A DNA stretch of 64,000 nt from Galbibacter sp038433465 (GCF_038433465.1 NZ_JAESVF010000002.1:186001-250000); one strand, 5' to 3'; counted from the stretch's first letter, positions 9,788 to 18,770 are shown. The notes: generated from the letters alone by a model not told the origin. Made by a program: numbers and translations.

Positions 9788-9819
9788 TTTGTAACGCTGT
9801 TTTGTTGTTGCTACTTTAT
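9788..9819 (+). promoter_or_regulatory. Candidate promoter for the tandem ATPase gene
   Basis: TTTG (9788-9791) is followed after 20 bp by TACTTTAT (9812-9819), similar to the Bacteroidota -33/-7 pair but with a weak -7 box. Confidence 0.35.
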
Positions 9820-9857
9820 GCGAAATAGACGAACTTCGTTTGAGTAAAAATTTTCTT

Positions 9858-11366
9858 ATGAGTTTACAGGTACAAACCAATACAATTCAGCTAAAAGCTA
9901 TTTCATATACCACAAATCATCGTACAATTTTAAATGATATTTCTTTAAATATCCCAAAGGGGACTTCCCTCGCTATTGTTGGGAATTCGGGAAGTGGAAA
10001 AACTACTTTGGCGCGTATTATTGCTGAAGAAAAGAAAGCGACAAGCGGAACATTTATCAATCCGTTTCAAACGATATTTGTGTCTCAACAAGACCATTTT
10101 AGTGAAATTTCGGGAATGTCGAGCACGTATTACAGTAAACGTTATGAGTTTCACGATTACGAAAATCAGCTTAAAGTAAATCAGTATTTAGAGAAATTGA
10201 AAGTGCAAATCGGTTTAGATAAGTCCGATACTCATGAAGATTCGTTGCTTCAATATTTTGGAATTGCACATTTGGTAGACAAAAATTTACTTCAGTTAAG
10301 TAATGGAGAACGTAAAAAATTGCAATTGGTTTCCGCTCTTATCCAACAACCCGAAGTATTGGTTTTAGATCAACCTTTTACAGGTTTGGATGTAGCTTCT
10401 CGAAAATTATTGGTCGATTATTTAGCTGAATTACAATTGAAAGGCATCAGTGTTATTTTGGTTTGTGATGGGGTAGAAGTGCCAAGTTTTGTGAATAATG
10501 TAGTTGTTTTAGCTGAAGGAAATATAATTGCTGAAGGAGTTCCTTCCAAAGTGAAAATGGACAGTTTGGAAACAACTTCCATAGATACGTCTGTTGATAT
10601 TGACGATTTACTTGCTGAAAATTCTAACCGATTTGAAACTGTTGTTGGGATGAAAAATGTAAATGTCTCAATGAACGGAAAAGCTATTTTAAATGATATT
10701 AATTGGCAAATTAAGCAGGGAGAATGTTGGGCTCTTGTTGGCCATAATGGAGCGGGAAAATCTACTTTATTGAGTTTGATAACTGCTGATAATCCGCAAG
10801 GATACCGCAACGACTTAACCTTGTTTGACAGGAAACGTGGTAGCGGAGAAAGTATTTGGGAAATAAAGCAACACATTGGTTTTTTATCGCCCGAGCTTCA
10901 TTTGTATTTTATGCGTGGCAAAGGGATTGCAAATAGCGTTCCTGGAATTATAACTTCCGAAGAAAATTACAGTACGCTTACCTGTTCCGATGTTATTATT
11001 TCTGGGTTTAAAGACGAAATCGGAACGGTTTCTATCCCTACAAAACATCAAGAAGATATTGCTGTGCAGTGGCTAAATCTAGTTAAATTGTCTCATTTAG
11101 AAAAAGCGCTTTTTGTCAATGCATCATTAGGAGAACAAAGGGTTTTGTTGTTGCTCAGAGCTTTGGTTAAAAGTCCGTCGTTACTTATTTTAGACGAACC
11201 TTGCCAGGGAATGGATGCAAACCAAACGCAATATTTTAAACGATTATTAGACCGTATTTGTGTGTCAAAACACATTACAATGATTTATGTTTCGCATCGT
11301 TCCGAAGAGATTCCAGAAAGTGTTTCCAACATACTTACCTTAAATAATGGAAGTGTAGTTTTATAA
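9858..11366 (+). CDS. Tandem ABC ATPase, ModF/PhrA-like
   Basis: The protein of 502 residues contains two full ABC nucleotide-binding domains. The first has Walker A GNSGSGKTT (near residue 43), signature LSNGERKK and Walker B VLVLDQP. The second has Walker A GHNGAGKST (near 295), a degenerate signature ASLGEQR and Walker B LLILDEP. There is no membrane domain. This arrangement matches ModF (photorepair protein PhrA), a molybdate-locus ATPase of unclear role. No mod permease or binding protein is adjacent. I chose ATG at 9858 over the in-frame TTG 18 bases upstream, since ATG starts dominate here. The second signature may lower ATPase activity at one site. Confidence 0.85.
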   Translation: MSLQVQTNTIQLKAISYTTNHRTILNDISLNIPKGTSLAIVGNSGSGKTTLARIIAEEKKATSGTFINPFQTIFVSQQDHFSEISGMSSTYYSKRYEFHDYENQLKVNQYLEKLKVQIGLDKSDTHEDSLLQYFGIAHLVDKNLLQLSNGERKKLQLVSALIQQPEVLVLDQPFTGLDVASRKLLVDYLAELQLKGISVILVCDGVEVPSFVNNVVVLAEGNIIAEGVPSKVKMDSLETTSIDTSVDIDDLLAENSNRFETVVGMKNVNVSMNGKAILNDINWQIKQGECWALVGHNGAGKSTLLSLITADNPQGYRNDLTLFDRKRGSGESIWEIKQHIGFLSPELHLYFMRGKGIANSVPGIITSEENYSTLTCSDVIISGFKDEIGTVSIPTKHQEDIAVQWLNLVKLSHLEKALFVNASLGEQRVLLLLRALVKSPSLLILDEPCQGMDANQTQYFKRLLDRICVSKHITMIYVSHRSEEIPESVSNILTLNNGSVVL

Positions 11367-11499
11367 GAAAGTGTTCGCTTTTATTTCATTTTATTGTTAA
11401 AAATTTAATGATTGATTGTGTTTTTTATACATTTAGAAAGGAAATTGTTTTTTTAAGACATAATTTCCTGAAATAATTAATCAATCTAAATTCAATCTA

Positions 11500-12966
11500 G
11501 TGAAAAGAACTACTACCAAACCTACAGAAAACTCCAGAAGAAATTTCATTAAAAACACAGCCTTAGCCTCTTCATTTTTAATAGTTCCACGACATGTTTT
11601 GGGTGGCGTTGGCTACCTTGCACCAAGCGATCGTTTAAATATTGCAGCTATTGGAGCAGGAGGAAAAGGACAAAGTGATATTGTAAATGCATCGGTTAAC
11701 GGAAGGGAAAATGTGATTGCTTTATGCGATGTTGATTTTTCTGGATCGGCGGCTGCCACCGTTAAAAAGTTTCCGAAAGCAAAATTGTATGCCGACTTTA
11801 GAGAGATGCTCGATAAAGAAAAAGATATCGATGCGGTAACTATTTCTACTCCAGACCACGTGCACGGACCTGCTGCAAAATATGCTATGGAGCGCGGAAA
11901 ACATGTGTATGTGCAAAAACCAATGACGCATAATATTAAAGAAGCTCGTATGCTTACACAGATGGCTAGAGACCAAAAAGTGGTAACGCAAATGGGGAAT
12001 CAAGGAGCTTCGAATCCGTTGCTAGATATGGTTCAGAAATGGGTAGACTCAGGGAAGTTGGGCGCTATTTCTAAAGTTGAGGTTTGGACAAACAGACCCG
12101 TTTGGCCGCAAGGAGGGGCTATGCCTTTACCCGATCCAAGTAAAAAGCCAGAGGCTTTAAATTGGGATTTGTGGTTAGGGCCTTCCGCTAAAACTGAATA
12201 TATCCCGAATATACATCCGTTTAACTGGAGAGGTTGGTGGGAGTATGGAACTGGTGCATTGGGAGACGTTGGTTGCCATTTAATTGATATTCCGTTTAGA
12301 ACTTTAAATTTAATGTATCCAAAAGCGGCAGAGTGTAGTGTAAGCTCAGTGTTTTCGCAAATGTGGACTCCCGATTATCACCCAGAGGGATGTCCGCCTT
12401 CATCTTTTATTTCTATTGATTTTGATGCTACGGACAAAACCAAGTCGCCTTTAAAAATGACATGGAGCGATGGAGGAATTCGTCCAGCACATCCAGATAT
12501 TATTCCAGCAAATAGCGATATAGGAGGGAGTGGAAGTGCCAATGGTGTGTTGATTCATGGCGAAAAAGGGATTGTGTCTACAAATATAAACGACAGCTCT
12601 CCGTTAATGCCTAAGTTGTATTTAAACGACGGAACTACAGAGTTTGGTCCTGAGGTTGAGGAAATGCAAGAACCTGAATACGGTCACCAACGCAAGTGGG
12701 TAGATGCTTGTAAAGCTGGATTTAATAGTAAAGAACACAAGGCGCTTACTTCTTCTTTTGATTATGCGGGCCCAATGACAGAAACTGTTTTAATGGGGGA
12801 TTTAGCAATTAGAAGTTATATGTTGAAGCGTGAAAATAGCAAAGGCAACGAAGAGTTCTTCGGACGTAAAAAATTACTTTGGGATGGTGAAAATATGAAA
12901 ATTACCAATCTTGAAGAAGCCAACCAATTTGTTACAAGAACGTACCGCGAAGGTTGGCAGATGTAA
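11500..12966 (+). CDS. Secreted Gfo/Idh/MocA-family oxidoreductase
   Basis: The 488-residue protein starts with GTG and has a twin-arginine-type leader (SRRNFIKNTALASSF), so it is probably exported folded with its NAD(P). The Rossmann motif IAAIGAGGKGQSD follows. VYVQKPMTH stands where cytosolic members have EKP, keeping the catalytic lysine, and GDVGCHLID carries the conserved histidine of the second domain. Secreted Bacteroidota members act on glycosides or polyol sugars at the envelope, but the substrate is not deducible. It stands alone, ending just before a dispersed repeat. Length is typical of the exported class. Confidence 0.9.
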   Translation: MKRTTTKPTENSRRNFIKNTALASSFLIVPRHVLGGVGYLAPSDRLNIAAIGAGGKGQSDIVNASVNGRENVIALCDVDFSGSAAATVKKFPKAKLYADFREMLDKEKDIDAVTISTPDHVHGPAAKYAMERGKHVYVQKPMTHNIKEARMLTQMARDQKVVTQMGNQGASNPLLDMVQKWVDSGKLGAISKVEVWTNRPVWPQGGAMPLPDPSKKPEALNWDLWLGPSAKTEYIPNIHPFNWRGWWEYGTGALGDVGCHLIDIPFRTLNLMYPKAAECSVSSVFSQMWTPDYHPEGCPPSSFISIDFDATDKTKSPLKMTWSDGGIRPAHPDIIPANSDIGGSGSANGVLIHGEKGIVSTNINDSSPLMPKLYLNDGTTEFGPEVEEMQEPEYGHQRKWVDACKAGFNSKEHKALTSSFDYAGPMTETVLMGDLAIRSYMLKRENSKGNEEFFGRKKLLWDGENMKITNLEEANQFVTRTYREGWQM

Positions 12967-12987
12967 AAATTAAAATATTGAAAGTCT

Positions 12988-13116
12988 GAGGCTGTTTTAA
13001 TAAGATTCAAAACGTCATTTTAGATTTATTTTTCAGAGTCTCATCATATTTTTTAATAAGATGGGATTCTGAATCAATCTTAATTTGAAGAAAAATCTAA
13101 TTTTTCAGGCAGTTTT
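12988..13116 (-). repeat. MITE-like dispersed repeat, copy A
   Basis: About 129 bp between the Gfo/Idh gene and a small lipoprotein gene. Read on the minus strand it begins AAAACTGCCTGAAAA, carries GATTCAGAATCCCATC and ends AAAACAGCCTC. The same order of blocks is found on the plus strand at 46210-46338 and, shortened, on the minus strand at 45521-45608. The ends are imperfect inverted repeats. It has no coding capacity. Confidence 0.75.
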
Positions 13117-13126
13117 GTATTTTTTC

Positions 13127-13134
13127 TATATTTG
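13127..13134 (+). promoter_or_regulatory. Candidate -7 promoter element for the small lipoprotein gene
   Basis: TATATTTG matches the TAnnTTTG -7 consensus exactly and lies 19 bp before the ATG at 13154. The matching -33 region would fall inside the end of repeat copy A, and no clear TTG is present at the expected distance. Confidence 0.4.
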
Positions 13135-13153
13135 TTTTCAAATTTATGATGTA

Positions 13154-13570
13154 ATGAAATTAGTTTATAGGTTAATTGCTCTTGTAGTATTTATGCAGTT
13201 TGTTAGTTGCTCGGGTAGCGATGATAATGCTTCGGAAGTGGAAGAACCAAATGTAGAAGTGGAGTTAGTTTATTATAATTACGAACTAAATATCGATGAA
13301 AACACATTTGTTTGGGAGTATGAAGTTAATTTTAAAAACACATCTAAAACCGATGCGCATGGTTATGCACAAATATATCATCGGCAAGGTACTGATGATA
13401 GCTACATAGAAACATATACTAATGATGGTAAAAGTAGATGTAATATTATAAAAGGTGGAGAGACCTGCGTATATACTTTTTATTTATCAGATAGTTACGA
13501 TCCTGCTTTAATTTCACCTGACTTTGATCAGTATTTTAGTAAGGGAGTTTATATTTTTGATGCAGAATAA
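13154..13570 (+). CDS. Small lipoprotein of unknown function
   Basis: The 138-residue product has a clean lipoprotein signal with the lipobox cysteine at residue 19 (FVSC), followed by an acidic linker and a beta-rich domain of about 100 residues. Two cysteines (CNII and ETCVY) may form a disulfide. I do not recognise the family; the fold looks like a small immunoglobulin-type sandwich. ATG at 13154 is preferred because it gives a proper signal peptide, while the longer frame would begin inside a dispersed repeat. It ends 2 bp from the convergent gene at 13573. Confidence 0.7.
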   Translation: MKLVYRLIALVVFMQFVSCSGSDDNASEVEEPNVEVELVYYNYELNIDENTFVWEYEVNFKNTSKTDAHGYAQIYHRQGTDDSYIETYTNDGKSRCNIIKGGETCVYTFYLSDSYDPALISPDFDQYFSKGVYIFDAE

Positions 13571-13572
13571 TT

Positions 13573-14205
13573 TTATTTATCGTAAGGGAATTTACGAGTA
13601 GATTTTCGCATCATGGCTTCAATGATGTCGTACGTATTTTTACCAGACTTTCGAGTGATTACTTTTTCGTATTTCCACAAAAGCTTTCCAGTGTTTCCGT
13701 CACTTAATTTAATGGCAATTCTTCCGTAATCTGATGTTCCAGAAACAAAAGACATCAAGTCGAAATCGGTAGAAACGCCTTCAGAAATTAATGCATTCAG
13801 TGTTAAATCTCCAGAAATAATAGCATCTACATTTAGCATTTTACACAAATCTTGCGTGGTGTAAATATCTAAATTGAGTAAATCAATCCCTTCTTGAGAG
13901 AGAATTGCATTGGTGTTATTGATGTCTTGAAATTCGATTCGGTAATCTTTTCGTTTGTGCATTTTTAGGAAATACGTTTCCAATGCATTTTGTACTTCGT
14001 AGCCTTCTTTTTCTTGAAGTTTTTCTAATTGAGCATCAGATAAATCTTTATTTTCTAATTCTAACCGAGCTTCAAACGGAATAATAGCAACTGTTTTGTG
14101 GTCTTTGCTTAATTCATCAAAAGAGTCGCTTTGGTAAATTGTTTTTTGACTGTAACCAAAAGTGCTTACTAAAAGTGTTGCGAGTAAAAAAATGTAACTT
14201 TTCAT
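13573..14205 (-). CDS. Secreted CsgG/LpoB-like protein
   Basis: The 210-residue protein has a Sec signal ending near GYSQ (residue 20). The mature part reads like the CsgG/LpoB-type alpha/beta fold: KTVAIIPFEARLE, then a helical stretch, LCKMLNVDAIISGDLTL and a late strand pair with GKLLWKYE. Such proteins bind envelope partners or peptidoglycan synthases, but the specific role here is unknown. The M23 peptidase gene on the same strand ends at 14329, so this gene lies 123 bp downstream of it and could be cotranscribed. The family call rests on pattern resemblance only. Confidence 0.65.
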   Translation of the reverse strand: MKSYIFLLATLLVSTFGYSQKTIYQSDSFDELSKDHKTVAIIPFEARLELENKDLSDAQLEKLQEKEGYEVQNALETYFLKMHKRKDYRIEFQDINNTNAILSQEGIDLLNLDIYTTQDLCKMLNVDAIISGDLTLNALISEGVSTDFDLMSFVSGTSDYGRIAIKLSDGNTGKLLWKYEKVITRKSGKNTYDIIEAMMRKSTRKFPYDK

Positions 14206-14328
14206 TTATAAATCCCTCAAAAGGTTGTGAGTTTATCTTTGGTGGGCAAAAATATTGAAATATGATACGATTTCTTTAACTTTTGGTGTTGTATTTTCAA
14301 TATTTAACGTTTCGTTTACAGCCAAAAA

Positions 14329-16014
14329 TTACTTTTTAAAATACGTAGCTTTAAAAGTATTGGTATTTCCAACATTATCGGTAACTACAATTTCTAAATT
14401 GTTTTCGGTGTTTTCAAAATGATGATCGCTTAAATTGTACGTAAGCATGTTCTTTTTGTATTCGTACTCCACTAAAATCCACTCTCCATTGATTGTGGCG
14501 CGGTAAGTGTTTATGCCACTTAAATCATCGGTTATTTTAACTTTAATATCGTTGTGAGTAGATATCCATTGTCCGTCGCTAAAATTTATAGGTTTGATAG
14601 TTGGAGCTACCGAATCTTTTACAATTTTAAAGGTTCCAAGATTTCGAGTTCGCGTACTTAAAACATTTTCTTTTCGATACGTGTACTCATACGAATAATC
14701 GCCTTTGTCGGACACATGTGCAATAAAAAGTTTGTCTTTGTCTGCTGTGTTTTCATCTTTTAAAGGAATGCTTAACGTGTAATTGTCTTTTACAGGAATA
14801 CTTTCGTTATGAACTACAATAGCATCGTTTTCGTCTTTTAAATTGATGAAAAAGTTGTAATAAAATGTGTTTTCAGGAAAAAACAAAGAAGCATCACCAA
14901 CGGTAAAAATATTATCGCGATTTGCAATGAGGTAAGCACCTTCATTTTTAATTGAAGAGCTGTTTGTAAGTCCTTGTGCTGTGCCTTCAACAGGAATAAT
15001 TACAGTGCTAGTATTTCCAGCTAGGTCTGAAACTTCCATAGTTATTTGGTAGTTCAAGCCATTGTTAATGTTAATAAGTCCGTTGTTTTCTCTCTTTTTA
15101 TAGATGCTCAGTTTATTATAAGGCTCCACAAAGCATTTTTGAATTCGGTGTCGGTTTTCAGCATAAACAGGATAGTCAATTAAGGTGTTTATGTAACGAC
15201 TTTCAGCAAAAGAAAAAGTCTCAAAATCATATTCAAAATATGAAGCGCCATTTACTTTAGTTGCAACTTTGTATGCCCCATTTTTATTGTAAGCCATATC
15301 AAGCTGGTCGTAGGTTTCAACTCCCAAACCGATGGTGCCCGAAGCGTAAATTTTATCGGCTAAAAGTGTCCCGTTAGGCTGTGGAGTTAGTCTAAGTTCG
15401 ATAGGGTTTTTGGTATTGTTTATTGCTGAATTATCTCCGATAGGATATGCGTGAACACCCAAAATTCGCGGTGCTTTGGTGTCTTTTACGTGATAACCAA
15501 AAAGTAAAGGATTGATTGGTTTTTCTTGTGAATCTCGAAGTTCGAAATGCAAATGCGGACCCCCGCTACCACCAGTATTTCCACTTAGTGCTACGAATTG
15601 TCCTTTTGTTACTTTTAATTCATTTTCAGAAGGGAAAAGCTCTATTTCGTACGATTGTTTTTTGTATTGTTCTTTCTTTAAAAAAGCTTCAATTTCAGGA
15701 GAAAACTTTTGTAAATGTCCGTACACAGATGTATACCCGTTTGGGTGTGTAATATAAAGAGCTTTTCCGTAGCCATAATGCTGAACTTTTATTCTTGAAA
15801 CATATCCTTCGGCAGCAGCATAAACATTTAAGCCTTCTCGTTGCTGAGTTTTAATATCTATTCCTGAATGAAAATGGTTGGAACGCAATTCTCCAAAGGT
15901 TCCCGCTAAAACAAATTGAATATTTAAAGGCGATTGAAAATAATCTTGAGGATATTGATTTTGAGCGTTTGTAAATTGAAAAAATAAAATACAGATTAAA
16001 ATGAAATAGCGCAT
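14329..16014 (-). CDS. M23-family (LytM-type) zinc metallopeptidase
   Basis: The 561-residue protein has a signal peptide ending near TNAQ (18). The LytM domain is N-terminal (about 25-175). Zinc ligands are visible as HSGID (His49 and Asp53) and HLHFELR (His154, His156), with YGHL near residue 100. The remaining ~380 residues are beta-rich, probably immunoglobulin-like modules. M23 enzymes cleave peptidoglycan cross-links in the periplasm. The catalytic domain at the front with a long C-terminal extension is a flavobacterial arrangement. The active-site residues are intact, so an enzyme rather than an activator is likely. Confidence 0.92.
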   Translation of the reverse strand: MRYFILICILFFQFTNAQNQYPQDYFQSPLNIQFVLAGTFGELRSNHFHSGIDIKTQQREGLNVYAAAEGYVSRIKVQHYGYGKALYITHPNGYTSVYGHLQKFSPEIEAFLKKEQYKKQSYEIELFPSENELKVTKGQFVALSGNTGGSGGPHLHFELRDSQEKPINPLLFGYHVKDTKAPRILGVHAYPIGDNSAINNTKNPIELRLTPQPNGTLLADKIYASGTIGLGVETYDQLDMAYNKNGAYKVATKVNGASYFEYDFETFSFAESRYINTLIDYPVYAENRHRIQKCFVEPYNKLSIYKKRENNGLININNGLNYQITMEVSDLAGNTSTVIIPVEGTAQGLTNSSSIKNEGAYLIANRDNIFTVGDASLFFPENTFYYNFFINLKDENDAIVVHNESIPVKDNYTLSIPLKDENTADKDKLFIAHVSDKGDYSYEYTYRKENVLSTRTRNLGTFKIVKDSVAPTIKPINFSDGQWISTHNDIKVKITDDLSGINTYRATINGEWILVEYEYKKNMLTYNLSDHHFENTENNLEIVVTDNVGNTNTFKATYFKK

Positions 16015-16145
16015 GAATAGACAATTATGATGGCGTAAAAATAAATAAATGATGATTAACGTAGAAAAAACTATGCTAAAAACTTAAAATTGGTTATCTT
16101 AGTATGAATAGCATAAAGATTAAAAAAAGAAATTTTTACAAACTG

Positions 16146-16176
16146 TTGTGAAGTACGTAAAGGTATGTTAACTTTG
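16146..16176 (+). promoter_or_regulatory. Promoter of the coiled-coil/zapA operon
   Basis: TTG (16146-16148) and TAACTTTG (16169-16176) are separated by 20 bp, an exact match to the Bacteroidota -33/-7 pattern. It lies just upstream of the ATG at 16204. The intergenic space to the divergent M23 gene contains no other strong candidate. Confidence 0.65.
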
Positions 16177-16203
16177 TAAAGATATGTGTTGAATATTGCA
16201 TGT

Positions 16204-16494
16204 ATGAGTGAACTAATAGAAATTGTTGATTCTCTGGAAAATAAGATGATGAAGTTGCTTCAAAAATTGGAGCAACAACAAAAAATAAATCATCAATTAA
16301 AAGAAGAATTGGCGTATTCGAAAAATGAAAATAAGGATTTAGCCCTTTCAGTTATTCAATGGGAGGAAAAATATGAATCGCTCAAACTAGCAAATTCAAT
16401 GCTTGGCAGTAATGAAAATAAAACAGAAGCTAAGCTTAAAATAAATACTTTAATTCGAGATATTGATCAATGTATTGCGCAATTATCCGAATAA
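16204..16494 (+). CDS. Small coiled-coil protein upstream of zapA (ZapB-like position)
   Basis: The 96-residue protein is mostly one charged coiled coil with heptad leucines (LENKMMKLLQKLEQQQK and onward) and no signal peptide. It ends 15 bp before zapA. Its position and length suggest a cell-division partner of ZapA, similar in shape to ZapB, but no homology can be claimed by eye. ATG at 16204 is preferred to a GTG 18 bases upstream. It shares the operon promoter at 16146-16176. Confidence 0.75.
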   Translation: MSELIEIVDSLENKMMKLLQKLEQQQKINHQLKEELAYSKNENKDLALSVIQWEEKYESLKLANSMLGSNENKTEAKLKINTLIRDIDQCIAQLSE

Positions 16495-16509
16495 AACGTT
16501 CTAATAATA

Positions 16510-16800
16510 ATGGGAGAAAAGCTTAAAATCAAGATATCGATTGCAGATAGAGTTTATCCGCTTACTGTAGAGCCTTCACAAGAAGAAGGACTTCGTAAAG
16601 CAGCTAAAACGATTGATAATTTGATTAAGCAATTTGAGCAGAATTATGCCGTAAGAGACAAACAAGATGTATTGGCTATGTGTGCTTTACAGTTTGCATC
16701 TAAGGTAGAACAAGAAGGTATTGATGCGAATAAAACAAGTGAAGAGGTAGAAGAACGTTTAAAAAACTTAAACGCGATGCTATCGAAACACTTAAGCTGA
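16510..16800 (+). CDS. zapA: Cell division protein ZapA
   Basis: The 96-residue protein starts with the ZapA pattern of short beta strands (KLKIKISIADRVYPLTV), then EGLRKAAKTIDNLI and a C-terminal coiled coil. ZapA binds and bundles FtsZ filaments at the division ring in the cytoplasm. The order small coiled-coil gene, zapA, structured RNA, rny supports the call. Length is normal. Confidence 0.92.
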   Translation: MGEKLKIKISIADRVYPLTVEPSQEEGLRKAAKTIDNLIKQFEQNYAVRDKQDVLAMCALQFASKVEQEGIDANKTSEEVEERLKNLNAMLSKHLS

Positions 16801-16835
16801 TAATAAAATGTTCTTTTAAATAAAATAATGTTACT

Positions 16836-17026
16836 GCCTACATTGGTTGTATTTTTTTGACAAACTCAACAAGTATTTTTTAAAAAAGGTGAGTTCAAGT
16901 TGTAAAAGCAAGCCGCTCCTCTGATTAGTTTCAGATAAAGGAATCGCGGATCCTTGATCAGTTTGGTAGCCTTAAACCTGTTTTTTGGAGTTTGTACAAA
17001 ACTTCAATACCAATGTAGGCTTTTTT
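16836..17026 (+). ncRNA. ssrS: Candidate 6S RNA between zapA and rny
   Basis: GCCTACATTGGT (16836-16847) is perfectly complementary to ACCAATGTAGGC (17009-17020), which is followed by TTTTTT. A second helix pairs ACAAACTC (16860-16867) with GAGTTTGT (16988-16995). A distal arm has CTGAT/ATCAG and AAGGA/TCCTT pairings around 16920-16965. The result is a ~185-nt rod with internal bulges and a U-tract end, the shape and size of 6S RNA, which imitates an open promoter and binds RNA polymerase. Location after zapA mirrors the proteobacterial zapA-ssrS order. The 6S identity is inferred from shape and context; the helices are directly visible. Confidence 0.75.
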
Positions 17027-17047
17027 ATTAAATATACATATGTAAAG

Positions 17048-18610
17048 ATGGATACTACTATATTGATAATTGTAGGAATAGTTGGCGTTGCAATTGGGTT
17101 TGCAGTTGCCAAAATACTAGAAAAGAAAAATGCTACGAAACTAATATCTGGAGCAAAAAAAGAAGCTCAAAAAATATTAAAAGAAGCTAAAAATGAAGGC
17201 GAGAGTATAAAAAAAGATAAAATACTACAAGCGAAAGAAAAGTTTTTAGAACTAAAAGCAGAACACGAAAAAGTAATTATTTCTAAAGATAAAAAAATAG
17301 CTGAAGCCGAGAAACGCACAAGAGATAAAGAGTCTCAAGTTTCAAACGAATTGGCAAAAAGCAAAAAATTAAACGCCGAAATAGAGGCGAAAAATAAGGA
17401 TTACGACTACCGTTTAGACTTTTTAGATAAAAAGCAAAGCGAAATAGAGAAGCTACATAAAAGCCAAATCGAACAACTAGAAGTAATCTCCGGATTGTCT
17501 GCAGATGAGGCTAGGGCACAATTGGTAGAATCGTTAAAAGCCGATGCCAAGAGTGATGCCATGGCATACATTCAAAATACTTTAGAGGAAGCAAAACTTA
17601 CCGCACAACAAGAAGCTAAAAAAGTTATTGTAAATACTATTCAGCGTATTGGAACTGAAGAAGCGATCGATAACTGTGTGTCGGTATTTAACCTTGAGTC
17701 CGACGATGTTAAAGGTAGAATTATCGGTAGAGAAGGACGTAATATTCGTGCTTTAGAAGCTGCAACTGGAGTTGAAATTATTGTTGATGATACTCCGGAA
17801 GCTATTATTTTATCTTGTTTTGATTCAGTAAGAAGAGAGATCGCAAGATTATCGCTTCACCGTTTGGTAACCGATGGTAGAATTCACCCAGCGCGTATTG
17901 AAGAAGTTGTTAAAAAGACTAAAAAGCAAATAGAAGAAGAAATCATTGAAGTTGGAAAACGTACAGTGATCGATTTAGGAATTCACGGTTTACACCCAGA
18001 ATTAATTAAAGCTGTAGGACGTATGAAATACCGTTCGTCTTACGGGCAAAACTTACTACAACACTCTCGTGAAGTAGCAAAACTTTGTAGTGTGATGGCT
18101 GCCGAACTTGGTGTGAATCCAAAAATGGCAAAACGTGCCGGACTTTTACACGATATTGGAAAAGTTCCAGAAACCGAAATGGAAACTCCACATGCTATTT
18201 TAGGTATGGAGTGGGCAGAAAAGTATGGTGAAAAGCCAGACGTTTGTAATGCGATTGGAGCTCACCACGACGAAATCGAAATGAAATCGTTATTAGCGCC
18301 TATTGTTCAGGTTTGTGATGCAATTAGCGGAGCTAGACCAGGAGCTAGACGCCAAGTATTAGATTCATACATTCAACGATTAAAAGATTTAGAAGAAATA
18401 GCCTTTGGATTTACAGGGGTTAAAAAAGCATATGCAATTCAAGCCGGTAGAGAGTTACGTGTTATTGTAGAAAGTGAAAAAGTAAGTGATGATAAAGCAT
18501 CAGAATTATCTTTTGAGATTTCTCAAAAAATACAAACAGATATGACATATCCAGGGCAAGTAAAAATTACAGTAATTAGAGAAACAAGAGCTGTAAATAT
18601 TGCTAAATAA
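17048..18610 (+). CDS. rny: Ribonuclease Y
   Basis: The 520-residue protein has an N-terminal membrane helix (IIVGIVGVAIGFAVA), a long charged coiled coil (about 25-190), a KH domain (VKGRIIGREGRNIRA near 225) and an HD domain (LLHDIGK near 365, then GAHHDE). RNase Y is a membrane-anchored endoribonuclease that starts mRNA decay. The frame stays open 63 bases further upstream, but that part would overlap the structured RNA. ATG at 17048 gives the normal membrane-anchor start. The start lies only about 20 nt after the RNA's U tract. Length matches the family. Confidence 0.96.
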   Translation: MDTTILIIVGIVGVAIGFAVAKILEKKNATKLISGAKKEAQKILKEAKNEGESIKKDKILQAKEKFLELKAEHEKVIISKDKKIAEAEKRTRDKESQVSNELAKSKKLNAEIEAKNKDYDYRLDFLDKKQSEIEKLHKSQIEQLEVISGLSADEARAQLVESLKADAKSDAMAYIQNTLEEAKLTAQQEAKKVIVNTIQRIGTEEAIDNCVSVFNLESDDVKGRIIGREGRNIRALEAATGVEIIVDDTPEAIILSCFDSVRREIARLSLHRLVTDGRIHPARIEEVVKKTKKQIEEEIIEVGKRTVIDLGIHGLHPELIKAVGRMKYRSSYGQNLLQHSREVAKLCSVMAAELGVNPKMAKRAGLLHDIGKVPETEMETPHAILGMEWAEKYGEKPDVCNAIGAHHDEIEMKSLLAPIVQVCDAISGARPGARRQVLDSYIQRLKDLEEIAFGFTGVKKAYAIQAGRELRVIVESEKVSDDKASELSFEISQKIQTDMTYPGQVKITVIRETRAVNIAK

Positions 18611-18630
18611 TATACTTTAATAGTTTGTGA

Positions 18631-18659
18631 AAAAGTCCAGCTTAGTGCTGGACTTTTTT
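18631..18659 (+). terminator. Rho-independent terminator after rny
   Basis: AGTCCAGC and GCTGGACT form an 8-bp stem around TTAGT, followed by six T residues. Confidence 0.93.
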
Positions 18660-18770
18660 GTTTTTACATGGTTCGGTCTGTTTTTAATAGTAAACTTTTT
18701 GTGTAAAAATGCGCAATAGTTGTAACTTAAAATAAGTATCTTTAAATTGCTGTTCAATAAACTCCTGCCG

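Noticed and set aside
9840..9857. TTG start for the tandem ATPase
   Set aside because: An ATG lies six codons in; no ribosome-binding signal favours the TTG.
10418..10876. 152-residue open frame antisense to the tandem ATPase gene
   Set aside because: It overlaps both ABC domains of a clear gene and has no motif or signal.
16985..17047. Extended N terminus for RNase Y
   Set aside because: The extra 21 residues overlap the structured RNA and its U tract; the ATG at 17048 begins the normal membrane anchor.
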